Source: Marinobacter szutsaonensis
Lineage (GTDB): Bacteria; Pseudomonadota; Gammaproteobacteria; Pseudomonadales; Oleiphilaceae
NCBI RefSeq assembly: GCF_039523335.1
Contig: NZ_BAAAFC010000001.1
Location: 1,488,001 to 1,552,000 of the forward strand
Length of the DNA: 64,000 nucleotides
Direction of reading: 5' to 3'
Below are positions 1 to 8,380 of the stretch, one piece after another. Below the pieces are notes generated by a model that worked only from the letters and a program-made list of their open reading frames with translations, was not told the origin of the DNA and made no database searches. A program made the translations under genes and the position numbers. The first letter of the stretch is position 1, and each line of letters begins with the position of its first letter.

Positions 1-637
1 CCGGAAAACGGGCCCGGCCTTCGGCACTTGATATCACCACGTCATCAATACCCGCCCCGTTAAAGCACGATGCCAGAACATCGGTATCGCCCAGACTGAA
101 GGGGCTGCGCAGGGCCTGTCCGACCTCCTCGGCCACCACACGGGCGTAAATGTCCGCCAACGCCGCGTAGGCCGGCAGGGTATCGAGTGAATCAAACACG
201 GCCACAGCAAGCCGTCCACCCGGGACCAGGACCCGCATCATTTCCTGCAGCGCACGTTCCGGGTCCGGGAACAGCATGAGCCCGAACTGGCTCACAACAG
301 CGTCAAACTGGGCATCGCCATAAGGCAATTCCTCTGCCGACCCTTCCTGCCAGTCGATGGCTGGAGTGCCCTTCTTGCGCGCGACCGCCAGCATCGCCGG
401 GTTGATATCCAGTGCCGAGACAGCACCCGCAGAACCAACCCGCTGTGCCAGGGCCCGGGCAAGGACGCCCGTGCCGCAGGCAACATCCAGCACCCGCTGC
501 CCTTCCCGGACCGACGCTGAATTCGCTACCTGTGCTGCCCACTGGCCGAACAAAGCCGGCACCAGCAGCTGTTCATAGGTTTCCGCGACCGTCTCAAACG
601 GATCGGCGGCTTCACGCTCGTCCTTTTCCATGGCCAT
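1..637 (-). CDS. Class I SAM-dependent methyltransferase, UbiE-like (3' end outside window)
   Basis: The leftward reading frame enters from the window edge, so the C-terminus is missing and about 212 codons are visible. Motif I of the SAM-binding Rossmann fold (VLDVACGTGVLARALAQ) lies near residue 50. It is followed by an acidic motif-II region (SALDINPAMLAVAR) and a conserved RVLVPGGRLAVAVF strand, the order seen in UbiE/Methyltransf_11 enzymes. The substrate cannot be told. Two in-frame ATGs compete: 637 has GGGAGG only 3 nt upstream, while 631 (protein starting MEKDE) has it at 9 nt, so 631 may be the true start. Confidence 0.8.
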   Translation of the reverse strand, partial: MAMEKDEREAADPFETVAETYEQLLVPALFGQWAAQVANSASVREGQRVLDVACGTGVLARALAQRVGSAGAVSALDINPAMLAVARKKGTPAIDWQEGSAEELPYGDAQFDAVVSQFGLMLFPDPERALQEMMRVLVPGGRLAVAVFDSLDTLPAYAALADIYARVVAEEVGQALRSPFSLGDTDVLASCFNGAGIDDVVISSAEGRARFP

Positions 638-740
638 TGTCCTCCCATGTCATGTTCAACAGACACTTCTCCGGGACGGGGTCATTTCATCCTGCCCGAG
701 CAATTGGACCGTTTTTTTGGCCCGGTTACGCCACGCCTTT

Positions 741-785
741 CCAAAAACAAAAAAAGCCCGCCGGGATTGCTCCCGACGGGCCTGT
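741..785 (-). terminator. Intrinsic terminator of the usp-narK transcript
   Basis: The arms 756-765 and 772-781 (GCCCGCCGGG and its near-complement) form a 10-bp GC-rich stem with a 6-nt loop. On the minus strand the stem is followed by seven T's and a further T-rich stretch. It lies just past the narK stop codon. Confidence 0.85.
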
Positions 786-799
786 TTTCTCGGCAGATT

Positions 800-2305
800 T
801 CAGGTGGAGGTGGCAGTCGCCTGGCGGAGGCGCTCCTCTTCCTCGATCTGGCGATCCACGGAAGATACGTGGTACTCGTCAGAGAAACCGCTTTCCGGCT
901 CCTTCAGCCACATCACGCACAGCACCCAGCTGATGAAGGCACCGGCTGCGATGATGTAGAAGAACTGGGTGGGGGTGACGAAGGTGAAGATGGTGAGATA
1001 GACCACCGCGCCAACGTTACCGTAGGCCCCCGCCATCCCGGAGATCTGGCCGGTCAGCCGGCGCTTGATGGAGGGAATGATGCCGAATGTAGCTCCCTCG
1101 GCACCCTGCACGAAGAAGGAAGTGAACACGGTAATACCGACGGCAATAATCAGCGGCCAGCTGGAGTTCATCAGGCCCATCATGGCGAAGCCGACTGCGA
1201 TACCGAACATGTAGCTGAGCATCACGAAGCGACGGTTACCCATGCGGTCGGAGACCAGGCCACCCATGGGACGGGCCACCAGGTTCACGAAAGCAAAGGA
1301 GGCGGCAATCAGGCCCGCTGCGGTGGCACTCAGGCTCCAGGTTTCCTCGAAAAACATGGGCAGCATGGAGACCACGGCCAGCTCGGCGCCGAAGTTGGCG
1401 AAGTAGGTGCTGTTCAGGGCCGCTACGCTGTTGAACGGGTATTTGTCATCCTCTGGCACACCCTTTTTCAGGATGGGCACGTTGACCCGCAGGATCTGGA
1501 TGATCTGGTAGCAGACGACGGCAAAGATCACCGCGTAGCAGATAGCCGCACCGGTGGTGCTGAGGTAACCCATGTTCTGGATGCGCCAGACCAGGATCGC
1601 CAGCACGCCCACCAGGGGAATGGTCCAGAGAATCAGCTTGACCATGTCACCCCAGGTGCTCACCTCCAGGGCCACCGCCTTGCGGGGCTTGCGGTGCACG
1701 GTGCCGACCGGGCCGTCGGTGATGGCGAACCAGTAGTAAACGCCATAGGCCGCCATGACAATGGCACTCTGGGCAATGGCCCAGCGCCAGCCGTCTTCAC
1801 CACCGTACATGTGCAGGGCGATGGTAGGCAGGGAGATGGCGGCGGCAGCGGAACCGAAGTTGCCCCAGCCGGCGTAAAAGCCTTCGGCAAAGCCGATGTC
1901 CTTGGGCTTGAACCACATGGCGGTCATGTGGATACCCACCACGAAGCTGGCGCCGATGGAGCTGAGCACCAGGCGACTGACCAGCAACTGGGTCATGGTG
2001 TTACCGAAGGCGAAGAACAAGGCCGGGATGGACATCAGCACCATCAGCACCGAGAACACCCGGCGCGGACCGAACCGGTCCAGGGCCATGCCCACCACGA
2101 TCCGGGCCGGAATGGTCAGCGCCACGTTGCAGATGGCAAACAGGCGGAGGTCATCGGTGGTCAGCCAGTCCACGCTCTTGAGCATGCTGGACGCCAGCGG
2201 CGCCATGTTGAACCACACGTAAAAGGTAATAAAGAATGCAATCCAGGTCAGGTGCAGCGCCTTGATCTCGGCGTTCCTGAAGCGGAAGACGTCTGCGACT
2301 TTCAT
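800..2305 (-). CDS. narK: NarK-family nitrate/nitrite transporter (MFS)
   Basis: A 501-residue inner-membrane protein with about 12 hydrophobic segments. It belongs to the nitrate/nitrite porter branch of the major facilitator superfamily, which moves nitrate in and nitrite out during nitrate respiration. The MFS loop motif ALDRFGPRR follows helix 2. Both glycine-rich nitrate signatures are present: GFYAGWGNFGSA near residue 145 and GAYGNVGAV near residue 425. The C-terminal tail is hydrophilic. It lies 45 bp downstream of usp on the same strand and ends at an intrinsic terminator, so the two are probably co-transcribed. Symport or antiport mode cannot be read from sequence. Confidence 0.85.
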   Translation of the reverse strand: MKVADVFRFRNAEIKALHLTWIAFFITFYVWFNMAPLASSMLKSVDWLTTDDLRLFAICNVALTIPARIVVGMALDRFGPRRVFSVLMVLMSIPALFFAFGNTMTQLLVSRLVLSSIGASFVVGIHMTAMWFKPKDIGFAEGFYAGWGNFGSAAAAISLPTIALHMYGGEDGWRWAIAQSAIVMAAYGVYYWFAITDGPVGTVHRKPRKAVALEVSTWGDMVKLILWTIPLVGVLAILVWRIQNMGYLSTTGAAICYAVIFAVVCYQIIQILRVNVPILKKGVPEDDKYPFNSVAALNSTYFANFGAELAVVSMLPMFFEETWSLSATAAGLIAASFAFVNLVARPMGGLVSDRMGNRRFVMLSYMFGIAVGFAMMGLMNSSWPLIIAVGITVFTSFFVQGAEGATFGIIPSIKRRLTGQISGMAGAYGNVGAVVYLTIFTFVTPTQFFYIIAAGAFISWVLCVMWLKEPESGFSDEYHVSSVDRQIEEEERLRQATATST

Positions 2306-2350
2306 TTCAGCCTCCTCGGGCTATCAAACGGAATCTCGTTACTGGCCGGT

Positions 2351-2812
2351 TCAACGGCTGGGCAGAATCAGCAGCGGACACTGGATCCGGCGGGCGAGGA
2401 ACGAACTCACACTGCCGAAAGTCATGTAATCCAGTTCATCCACGAAATAGGTAAGCGAGCGGGCGATGAACCCACCATCCGGCTCATGGCTGTGGCGGGC
2501 GATTACCAGCATGTCCGGGTGGATCTTTTTCTCGGCGGCGTACAGCAGCATCTTGCGGGGGTCACCCTCGAGCAGCATGGTCTCGGCGGCCACGTCCTCG
2601 TTCTGGCAGACCTCCATGGCCTCGTTCAGGTAATTCTTCAGTTCGGTGACTTCCTGCTGGAACAGGTCTTCATTACCCGAGGTGATATCCCGGGGGTTTT
2701 CCGCCACAGCCACCAGTGTCAGCTGGGGTTTGAGGTCGCGAAACATGGTGATGGTCTGCGCCAGGGCGAGCCTGGCATTGCGCGAACCATCGTAGGCAAT
2801 CATGATCTTCAT
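2351..2812 (-). CDS. Universal stress protein (UspA family)
   Basis: A 153-residue single Usp domain. It opens with the typical MKIMIAYDGSRNARLAL strand-helix. The nucleotide-loop region near the C-terminus reads GSVSSFLARRIQCPLLILP, with only part of the G-2x-G-9x-G(S/T) ATP motif, so ATP binding is uncertain. It is cytoplasmic. It is the first gene of a leftward pair with narK and faces the second narK across a shared regulatory region. Usp genes are often found with nitrate-respiration genes under ANR/FNR control, which fits the candidate box upstream. Confidence 0.85.
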   Translation of the reverse strand: MKIMIAYDGSRNARLALAQTITMFRDLKPQLTLVAVAENPRDITSGNEDLFQQEVTELKNYLNEAMEVCQNEDVAAETMLLEGDPRKMLLYAAEKKIHPDMLVIARHSHEPDGGFIARSLTYFVDELDYMTFGSVSSFLARRIQCPLLILPSR

Positions 2813-2858
2813 GGGCTTCTCCGAAGGCAGGTATCCGCACCCCCGAAAGGGGCATCAA

Positions 2859-2872
2859 TTGATATCTGTCAG
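2859..2872. promoter_or_regulatory. Candidate ANR/DNR (FNR-family) box upstream of usp
   Basis: TTGATATCTGTCAG matches TTGAT-N4-(A/G)TCAA at 9 of 10 positions and lies about 50 bp upstream of the usp ATG. Pattern match only. Confidence 0.35.
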
Positions 2873-2902
2873 CCATTAGCCCACTTTCCATCCCCGCCAT
2901 AA

Positions 2903-2916
2903 TTGACGTAAGTCAA
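2903..2916. promoter_or_regulatory. Candidate ANR/DNR (FNR-family) box between usp and the rightward narK
   Basis: TTGACGTAAGTCAA is a perfect palindrome of the form TTGAY-N4-RTCAA. It sits in the divergent region between two sets of nitrate-respiration-type genes, about 90 bp from the usp start and 175 bp from the rightward narK start. Confidence 0.5.
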
Positions 2917-3090
2917 CGCTTCTGGCGCGTACCCCACCAGAGAAATCAAGTACCTATCCCCTTGCCGGCAAAACCCGTCGCTTTCCTACCACCACTGCAT
3001 CCAACTGGAGGTACCTCCAATGCCCCGCATGAAAAAACCCTGTATTTGTTATGGTTAAAGCATCATCAAATGCTGGAATGGAGGGCAGCA

Positions 3091-4449
3091 ATGACCACTA
3101 CTCCGACACGACCACAGCAGTACCGGGCACTGGGTCTCTCGACCTTCTCGTTCACCCTGTGTTTTGCGGTGTGGACCATCTTTTCCATCATCGGGATCCG
3201 GATTGCCGAGAACCTGGGATTATCGGATACCCAGCTCGGCCTGCTGATGGCTACCCCGATCCTCACCGGCTCCATCAGCCGGTTGTTCCTGGGTATCTGG
3301 ACCGACCGCTACGGCGGGCGCTGGGTATTCGGTATTCTGATGCTCACCACGGCCGCCTGCGTGTACCTGCTGACCTTCGCCACCACCTACCCGATGCTGC
3401 TGGTCGGCGCCCTTGGTGTCGGCCTGGCTGGCGGCTCCTTCATCGTCGGGGTGGCCTACACCGCTGCCTGGTTCGAGAAGGAACGCCAGGGCACCGCGCT
3501 GGGCATCTTCGGTGCGGGTAATGTCGGTTCGGCGGTGACCAACTTCGGCGCGCCCTTCCTGCTGGTGGCTTTCGGCTGGGAGCAGACCGCCCAGATCTAT
3601 GCCACGGTGCTGGCCATCATGGGCGTGGTGTTCATTATCCTCGCCAAGGAAGACCCGCTTGCCGCGGAGCGCAGTGGTGAGAAGGCCAAGTCCTTCATGG
3701 AACAGATGGAGCCGCTCAGGGAGTTGAGGGTCTGGCGCTTTGCCCTTTACTACTTTTTCGTATTCGGCGCCTTCGTAGCCCTGGCCCTGTGGCTGCCGCA
3801 CTACCTGATCGGCGTGTACGGCCTCGATATCAAGACCGCCGGCATGATCGCGGCGCTGTATACCATTCCCGCTTCCCTGTTCCGGATCCTTGGCGGCTGG
3901 CTCTCGGACCGGTTCGGCGCCCGGCGCGTGATGTACTGGACATTCGGTGCATCGGTCGTCTGTACCTTCCTGCTCAGTTACCCGCCCACCGATTACGTGG
4001 TGCACGGTATCGAAGGGGATATCCGGTTCACGCTGGACATGAGCCTCGCGATGTTCGTGGTGCTGATCTTCACCCTCGGCTTCTTCATGTCCCTGGGCAA
4101 GGCGGCGGTGTACAAACACATTCCGGTGTATTACCCGATGCATGTGGGCGCCGTGGGCGGTGTCGTGGGCATGATCGGGGGCCTGGGCGGCTTCATCCTG
4201 CCGCTGACTTTCGGGGCCCTTAATGACATCACCGGAATCTGGCAGAGCTGTTTCATGCTGATGTTCGTGATCGTGACCGCCGCACTGGTCTGGATGCACT
4301 ACGCCATCCGCACCGCGGAACGGGAAGAGTGGGCTGCCAACGAAGAACGGACCGACCTGCCGGAACTGGCCACCCCGCATCTGTTCTACCCGCTGAACCG
4401 CCCGCACCACCAGCCTCCGGTTGGCAAGACTCCACCGAAACGGGACTGA
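3091..4449 (+). CDS. NarK1-like nitrate/nitrite transporter (MFS)
   Basis: A 452-residue MFS protein with 12 predicted hydrophobic segments. The N-terminal LSTFSFTLCFAVWTIFSIIGI helix is typical of type-I NarK1 proteins, which are proposed nitrate/proton symporters. Nitrate signatures appear as GIFGAGNVGSAV in the first half and GAVGGVVGMIGGLGGFILPL in the second. The frame is open upstream to a TTG at 2962, but the ATG at 3091 has GGAGGG 6-7 nt before it and begins at the normal N-terminus. With the leftward narK it forms a type-I/type-II-like pair placed divergently rather than in tandem. It ends at an intrinsic terminator. Confidence 0.85.
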   Translation: MTTTPTRPQQYRALGLSTFSFTLCFAVWTIFSIIGIRIAENLGLSDTQLGLLMATPILTGSISRLFLGIWTDRYGGRWVFGILMLTTAACVYLLTFATTYPMLLVGALGVGLAGGSFIVGVAYTAAWFEKERQGTALGIFGAGNVGSAVTNFGAPFLLVAFGWEQTAQIYATVLAIMGVVFIILAKEDPLAAERSGEKAKSFMEQMEPLRELRVWRFALYYFFVFGAFVALALWLPHYLIGVYGLDIKTAGMIAALYTIPASLFRILGGWLSDRFGARRVMYWTFGASVVCTFLLSYPPTDYVVHGIEGDIRFTLDMSLAMFVVLIFTLGFFMSLGKAAVYKHIPVYYPMHVGAVGGVVGMIGGLGGFILPLTFGALNDITGIWQSCFMLMFVIVTAALVWMHYAIRTAEREEWAANEERTDLPELATPHLFYPLNRPHHQPPVGKTPPKRD

Positions 4450-4487
4450 CAAGAGCTCTCTCCTGCAAGCCTCGCCTGCAACTATAC

Positions 4488-4514
4488 GCCCCCGGCCTCC
4501 GGGGGCTTTTTTTT
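4488..4514 (+). terminator. Intrinsic terminator after the rightward narK
   Basis: The arms GCCCCCGG (4488-4495) and CCGGGGGC (4499-4506) form a perfect 8-bp stem with a CCT loop, followed by eight T's. Confidence 0.9.
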
Positions 4515-4551
4515 GCTGATATACTGGGCCCGCTAACCAAGTGAGGACATC

Positions 4552-5007
4552 ATGGCGAAGTGGCTGGTAAAAACGGAACCTTCCGAGTGCGGTATCGAGG
4601 ATTTTGCCCGGGCACCTCGGCAATCCATCCCCTGGGACGGTGTTCGCAACTACCAGGCCAGGAACTTCCTGCGGGAGATGCAAGAAGGGGACGAGGTATT
4701 CATCTACCACTCCAGCTGCAAACACATCGGAGTTGCCGGCATTGTGGAGGTGCTCAGAAGTGCCTATCCGGACCCCACCCAGTTCGACGAACGATCTCCC
4801 TATCATGATCCGAAGAGCGCTCCGGACAAGCCTCGCTGGGACGCGGTGGATCTGAAATATATCCGCACACTGCCCCGGCTGATTCCGCTGGACGAGCTCA
4901 AGACCCTTCCGGGCCTCGAGAATCTGCCCCTGGTGCGCAAAGGCAACCGGCTATCAGTGATGCCGGTAAGCGAATCGGAATGGCAGACCATCCTCGGCCA
5001 GGCCTGA
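4552..5007 (+). CDS. EVE domain-containing protein (Thy28-like)
   Basis: A 151-residue single EVE domain of the PUA-like superfamily. The family opening W-L-x-K-T-E-P-S is present (MAKWLVKTEPSECGIEDF). So is the W-D-G-V-R-N-Y-Q-A-R-N block that lines the pocket thought to bind modified bases. The family is linked to recognition of modified nucleic acids, but the specific role is unknown. GAGGAC precedes the ATG. It stands alone between a terminator and the ion-channel gene. Confidence 0.85.
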   Translation: MAKWLVKTEPSECGIEDFARAPRQSIPWDGVRNYQARNFLREMQEGDEVFIYHSSCKHIGVAGIVEVLRSAYPDPTQFDERSPYHDPKSAPDKPRWDAVDLKYIRTLPRLIPLDELKTLPGLENLPLVRKGNRLSVMPVSESEWQTILGQA

Positions 5008-5096
5008 ACCAAACGTGACATCAGGGTAAATACCCTACCCCCAACCCCTGCCAGCCATTAGAATTGGCGCCGGTTTTCTTTACGCGGAGCTCCAGC

Positions 5097-5918
5097 ATGT
5101 CCCCGGAATTGAGTCCTGTTGCCGGTTTCAATACCCTGCGCCGGATCGAATCCAGCAGAATCTTTCAGGGTGCGGTCATTGCCATCATCATCCTGTCGGC
5201 CCTGACCATCGGCGCCAAGACCTATGACCTGCCACCGCTGGTGGAGCAGAGTCTGACCGTGATGGACAATGCCATCACCGTATTCTTCCTGATCGAGATC
5301 CTGTTCCGGTTTGCCGCCTGCCCGGTTAAACGCCGGTTCCTGCTCGATGGCTGGAACCTGTTCGACACCATCGTGGTGATCGGCAGCCTGATCCCCCTGG
5401 ACAATTCCGAGGCTGTGTTACTGGGCCGACTGCTGCGGGTGTTCCGCGTCCTGCGCCTGGTTTCCGTGGTGCCGGAGCTCCGGTTCCTGATCAACTCCCT
5501 GCTCAAGGCGATCCCGCGCATGGGCTACATCGCCCTGCTGATGTTCATTATCTTCTACATTTACGCGGCCATGGGCGCCCTGTTCTTTGCGGATGTGGAC
5601 AAGGAGCTGTGGGGGGACGTCGCGATTGCCATGCTCACCCTGTTCCGGGTCGCGACGTTCGAGGATTGGACCGATGTGATGTATGCCACCATGGAGCAAT
5701 ACCCGCTCAGCTGGCTGTACTACCTCATCTTCATCTTCCTGACTGCGTTCGTGTTCCTGAACATGATGATTGGCGCCATCCTGGAGGTCATGAGCGAGGA
5801 GCAGAATGCCAAGCAGGCTCAGAAGGCCCACGACGAACGGGATGAGATCGCCCGTCAGCTCCAGTCAGTGCAGGCGCAGTTGCAGGAGCTGACCAGGACG
5901 ATCTCGGAGCGGCGCTGA
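5097..5918 (+). CDS. Voltage-gated-type ion transporter (6-TM, sodium-channel-like)
   Basis: A 273-residue protein with six hydrophobic segments. S4 carries regularly spaced arginines (RLLRVFRVLRL), the voltage-sensor hallmark. The pore loop before S6 reads TFEDWTDVMY, at the position of the TLESW selectivity filter of NaChBac-type channels. After S6 there is a charged, glutamine-rich C-terminal coiled coil (about residues 235-273), as in tetrameric bacterial sodium channels. I chose the ATG at 5097, preceded by GCGGAG, over an upstream TTG in the same frame. Ion selectivity is inferred only. It converges on sirB2 with no gap. Confidence 0.8.
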   Translation: MSPELSPVAGFNTLRRIESSRIFQGAVIAIIILSALTIGAKTYDLPPLVEQSLTVMDNAITVFFLIEILFRFAACPVKRRFLLDGWNLFDTIVVIGSLIPLDNSEAVLLGRLLRVFRVLRLVSVVPELRFLINSLLKAIPRMGYIALLMFIIFYIYAAMGALFFADVDKELWGDVAIAMLTLFRVATFEDWTDVMYATMEQYPLSWLYYLIFIFLTAFVFLNMMIGAILEVMSEEQNAKQAQKAHDERDEIARQLQSVQAQLQELTRTISERR

Positions 5919-6296
5919 TCAGCTGAATACCGGCTTGGTCATGGCCAGATGGAAAATGGCGCCGATCTGGACAAACGCCAGAATGGCCGCCACGACCCGG
6001 GTCGGAGTGCCCAGGCTGGTTTTCAGTGCAAAGATGCCGGCCACGATGTAGCCGATCAGCAGGAAGATCTTGGCCGTCAGCCAGCCGTGGACGAAAGGCA
6101 TCCAGGGTGTCACGAACAGCAGGCTGATGGCCGCGACCAGCAGTACGGTGTCGTTGGCGTGGGGAATCCAGCGCAGCGGCGTGCGGCGCCATTCCGGCCG
6201 GCCGACGGCATCCATCAGCAACCTCAGGGCAAACAACACCACCGTGATATACGCTGTAGTCATGTGCAGGTGTTTCAAGATCAGGTAGGCACTCAT
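5919..6296 (-). CDS. SirB2 family integral membrane protein
   Basis: A 125-residue protein with four hydrophobic segments. The LKHLHMTTAYITVVLFALR start and the RWIPHANDTVLLVAAISLLF segment are typical of SirB2. Histidines sit near the membrane boundaries. The biochemical function of SirB2 is not established. The ATG at 6296 has GGAAG upstream; a further in-frame start exists at 6317. Its stop codon directly abuts the convergent ion-channel gene. Being divergent to nnrS, it shares that regulatory gap. Confidence 0.75.
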   Translation of the reverse strand: MSAYLILKHLHMTTAYITVVLFALRLLMDAVGRPEWRRTPLRWIPHANDTVLLVAAISLLFVTPWMPFVHGWLTAKIFLLIGYIVAGIFALKTSLGTPTRVVAAILAFVQIGAIFHLAMTKPVFS

Positions 6297-6384
6297 AAGA
6301 CTTCCATTCTGAATCAATGTGATAGAGGCATTGTACGCAAAGATACCCGGTTGGGGGTATGGTCATTTCCAGCACGAAGGAATA

Positions 6385-6405
6385 ACATATACTACAAATA
6401 TATGT
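6385..6405. promoter_or_regulatory. NsrR-like inverted repeat upstream of nnrS
   Basis: ACATATA (6385-6391) and TATATGT (6399-6405) are perfect inverted arms around CTACAAA. The 21-bp layout agrees with the gammaproteobacterial NsrR operator at most conserved positions, though the usual G/C pair in each half is replaced by A/T. It ends 16 bp before the nnrS ATG, a position that would allow repression. nnrS is a common NsrR target. Confidence 0.4.
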
Positions 6406-6421
6406 ATTATGGAGGCCCGCT

Positions 6422-7606
6422 ATGCAGGCAATCCCGACCTCGGCGACCACTGATGCGGCCAGCATCCGTCAGCTGTTCAGCTATCCGTTTCGAATCTTCT
6501 TCCTGTCCATGACCGTATTGGCCCTGCTGGTGGTACCGGTGTGGGTGATGCAGGTAACCGGCGTGCTGAATCTGCCCCTGGCCATGCCCGGCCTGTTCTG
6601 GCACCAGCACGAAATGCTGTTCGGGTTCCTGAGCGCGGCCGTCGCCGGCTTTTTGCTGACCGCGGTTTGCGTCTGGACCGGGACCAACCGTACCCATGGG
6701 GTCAGGCTGGCGGCGCTCTGGGGTGTCTGGCTGGCAGGCCGACTGGTGCTGGCCTTCGGTGGCGGTCTGCCGGACTGGCTGGTCCACACCGTCAACCTGG
6801 CGTTCCTGCCCCTGGTCATGATTGATGCCGGTTGGCGCGTCTGGCATGCCCGGCAGAAGCGGCAACTGATGATCCTGGTGGTGCTGGGCCTGCTCTGGCT
6901 GATGCAGATCGGGTTCGTGCTGCGTCTGGACATGACCTACAGCTACGGCGCCCTGATCATGGCCATGGCGTTAATCAGCATCATCGGCGGGCGCATCACG
7001 CCGGCCTTTTCCAGTGGCTGGTTGCGCCAGCACGGGCTCGATGCGTCAGGCATCCGTATGGTACCCGCCCTGGACATGGCCACCCTGTTCTCCATGATCC
7101 TGCTGATGGCATCTTTGGTCACCGGCTGGCAAACCATAAGCGGATTGCTCGCCATCGTTGCCGCAACCCTGATGCTGGTGCGACTGGCCGGCTGGAAGGG
7201 CTGGCTGGTCCGCAAGGAACCGCTGCTGTGGATCCTGCACCTGTCCATTCTCTGGGTTCCGGTGGCGCTGGCGTTGCTGGCCGGCACCCTGCTGGCCGGA
7301 TGGCCGTCCAATGCCTGGAGCCATGCCGCCGGTACCGGGGCTGTCAGCTGCCTGATCCTCGGCGTGATCGCCCGGGTTTCCCTCGGCCATACCGGCCGGC
7401 CGCTGGTACTGCCCCGGGGCATGGTACTGGCCTTCGCTGCCATTCACCTGGCCGCGCTGATCCGGGTACTCACGGCGCTGGACATCATTCCCTGGCACCC
7501 GGGCATCGGCAGCAGCACCGTGTTGTGGTTCGTGGCATTCGGGCTGTTCCTGTTCCGCTACACCGGGGTACTGGCTTCACCACGGCCGGACGGAAAGGAA
7601 GGATAA
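6422..7606 (+). CDS. nnrS: NnrS family membrane protein (nitric oxide stress)
   Basis: A 394-residue multi-pass inner-membrane protein of about 12 helices. The family-defining P-x-x-W-H-Q-H-E-M-L-F-G-F segment (about residues 55-70) contains histidines proposed to bind haem and copper. It is followed by AAVAGFLLTAV and the W-T-G motif. NnrS proteins relieve nitrosative stress and are often co-regulated with denitrification genes, which fits the narK genes nearby. GGAGG lies 9 nt upstream of the ATG. Confidence 0.88.
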   Translation: MQAIPTSATTDAASIRQLFSYPFRIFFLSMTVLALLVVPVWVMQVTGVLNLPLAMPGLFWHQHEMLFGFLSAAVAGFLLTAVCVWTGTNRTHGVRLAALWGVWLAGRLVLAFGGGLPDWLVHTVNLAFLPLVMIDAGWRVWHARQKRQLMILVVLGLLWLMQIGFVLRLDMTYSYGALIMAMALISIIGGRITPAFSSGWLRQHGLDASGIRMVPALDMATLFSMILLMASLVTGWQTISGLLAIVAATLMLVRLAGWKGWLVRKEPLLWILHLSILWVPVALALLAGTLLAGWPSNAWSHAAGTGAVSCLILGVIARVSLGHTGRPLVLPRGMVLAFAAIHLAALIRVLTALDIIPWHPGIGSSTVLWFVAFGLFLFRYTGVLASPRPDGKEG

Positions 7607-7625
7607 GTCAGGAAGGGGTCAGGAA

Positions 7626-7658
7626 GCTGGCTGCCACTCAGGCAGCCAGCTTTTCTTT
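7626..7658 (+). terminator. Intrinsic terminator of nnrS
   Basis: A perfect 10-bp stem GCTGGCTGCC (7626-7635) / GGCAGCCAGC (7641-7650) with loop ACTCA is followed by TTTTCTTTT. The right arm and part of the loop lie inside the 3' end of the convergent SRPBCC gene. Confidence 0.8.
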
Positions 7659-8162
7659 TGCCAGTGCGGAGAAGACCGCGCGGGCCTGCCGGAACCGGTC
7701 CGCAGGAAAGTGGATACTGATACCTTCGAGGGCGGCCATCAGCATTTCCAGGTGCGCATCCCAGCCGGCGCAGGCAATGGGCACCAGCTCATCGTTGGGC
7801 AGAGACAGGGTCAGGCGGAGCCGGGTTGCCTCGCCGGATTCCCCGAGCGGCTCGAGCTCCCAGGTCAGCGGTCGCTCCGGGTCATCACCGGCACTCCAGG
7901 AGTAGGCCAGCAAACGTGGCGGCTCGCACGCCCGGATGTGGCAGTCGATGGGTGTTCCGCTGTTGCCAAACTCCAGCTGCACCCTGCCACCGGGACGCTG
8001 CTCGATGACGCCCGGCGCCAGCCAACGGGCCAGATGCACGGAATCGGTCAACATTTCCCAAACCCGTGCCGGCGAATGCTCGATCTGCCGCTCCAGTTGA
8101 ATCTCGACCCGATCACCCTGCAGTGCCAGATCGCCTTCAATTGCCAGTTCTTCGCCACTCAT
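7638..8162 (-). CDS. SRPBCC / AHSA1-family protein
   Basis: A 174-residue START-like helix-grip domain. The ERQIEHSPARVWEMLTD opening and LARWLAPG turn near residue 45 are typical of AHSA1/COG3832 proteins, which form hydrophobic-ligand-binding cavities. The ligand is unknown. The ATG at 8162 has GGAGG 5 nt upstream; a GTG two codons earlier is less likely. It faces fabA across a 218-bp gap with an FNR-type box. Confidence 0.75.
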   Translation of the reverse strand: MSGEELAIEGDLALQGDRVEIQLERQIEHSPARVWEMLTDSVHLARWLAPGVIEQRPGGRVQLEFGNSGTPIDCHIRACEPPRLLAYSWSAGDDPERPLTWELEPLGESGEATRLRLTLSLPNDELVPIACAGWDAHLEMLMAALEGISIHFPADRFRQARAVFSALAKEKLAA

Positions 8163-8243
8163 AGACACCTCCGGGGAATACCGTTTCGCGACGGTTCCAG
8201 ATTCAGGTTCGGGTCAGGCTAGCAAAGGCCGGGCACGGGGTCT

Positions 8244-8257
8244 TTGATGACTGTCAA
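8244..8257. promoter_or_regulatory. Candidate ANR/DNR (FNR-family) box upstream of fabA
   Basis: TTGATGACTGTCAA matches TTGAT-N4-(A/G)TCAA at every defined position. It lies between the divergent SRPBCC gene (about 82 bp from its start) and fabA (about 124 bp). Confidence 0.45.
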
Positions 8258-8380
8258 TTGACCCTTGTCGGGGGCTCCGGAACCCCGAATTCAGAAAATC
8301 ATCCACTAAAGGTCAATAGCACCGGCCCGAATAGGCGCTAAAGTATGAGTAAATCATTTTGTAACTGAGACACTGGCACT

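Noticed and set aside
647..2902. A 751-codon rightward open frame
   Set aside because: It is antisense to narK and usp, rich in His, Gly and Gln, and has no recognisable domain; it is a shadow of high-GC coding on the other strand.
7612..7650. GGGGTCAGG next to nnrS as a member of the hairpin family
   Set aside because: Only the first bases match; the following hairpin is a normal terminator with a T-tract and no GACCCC end.
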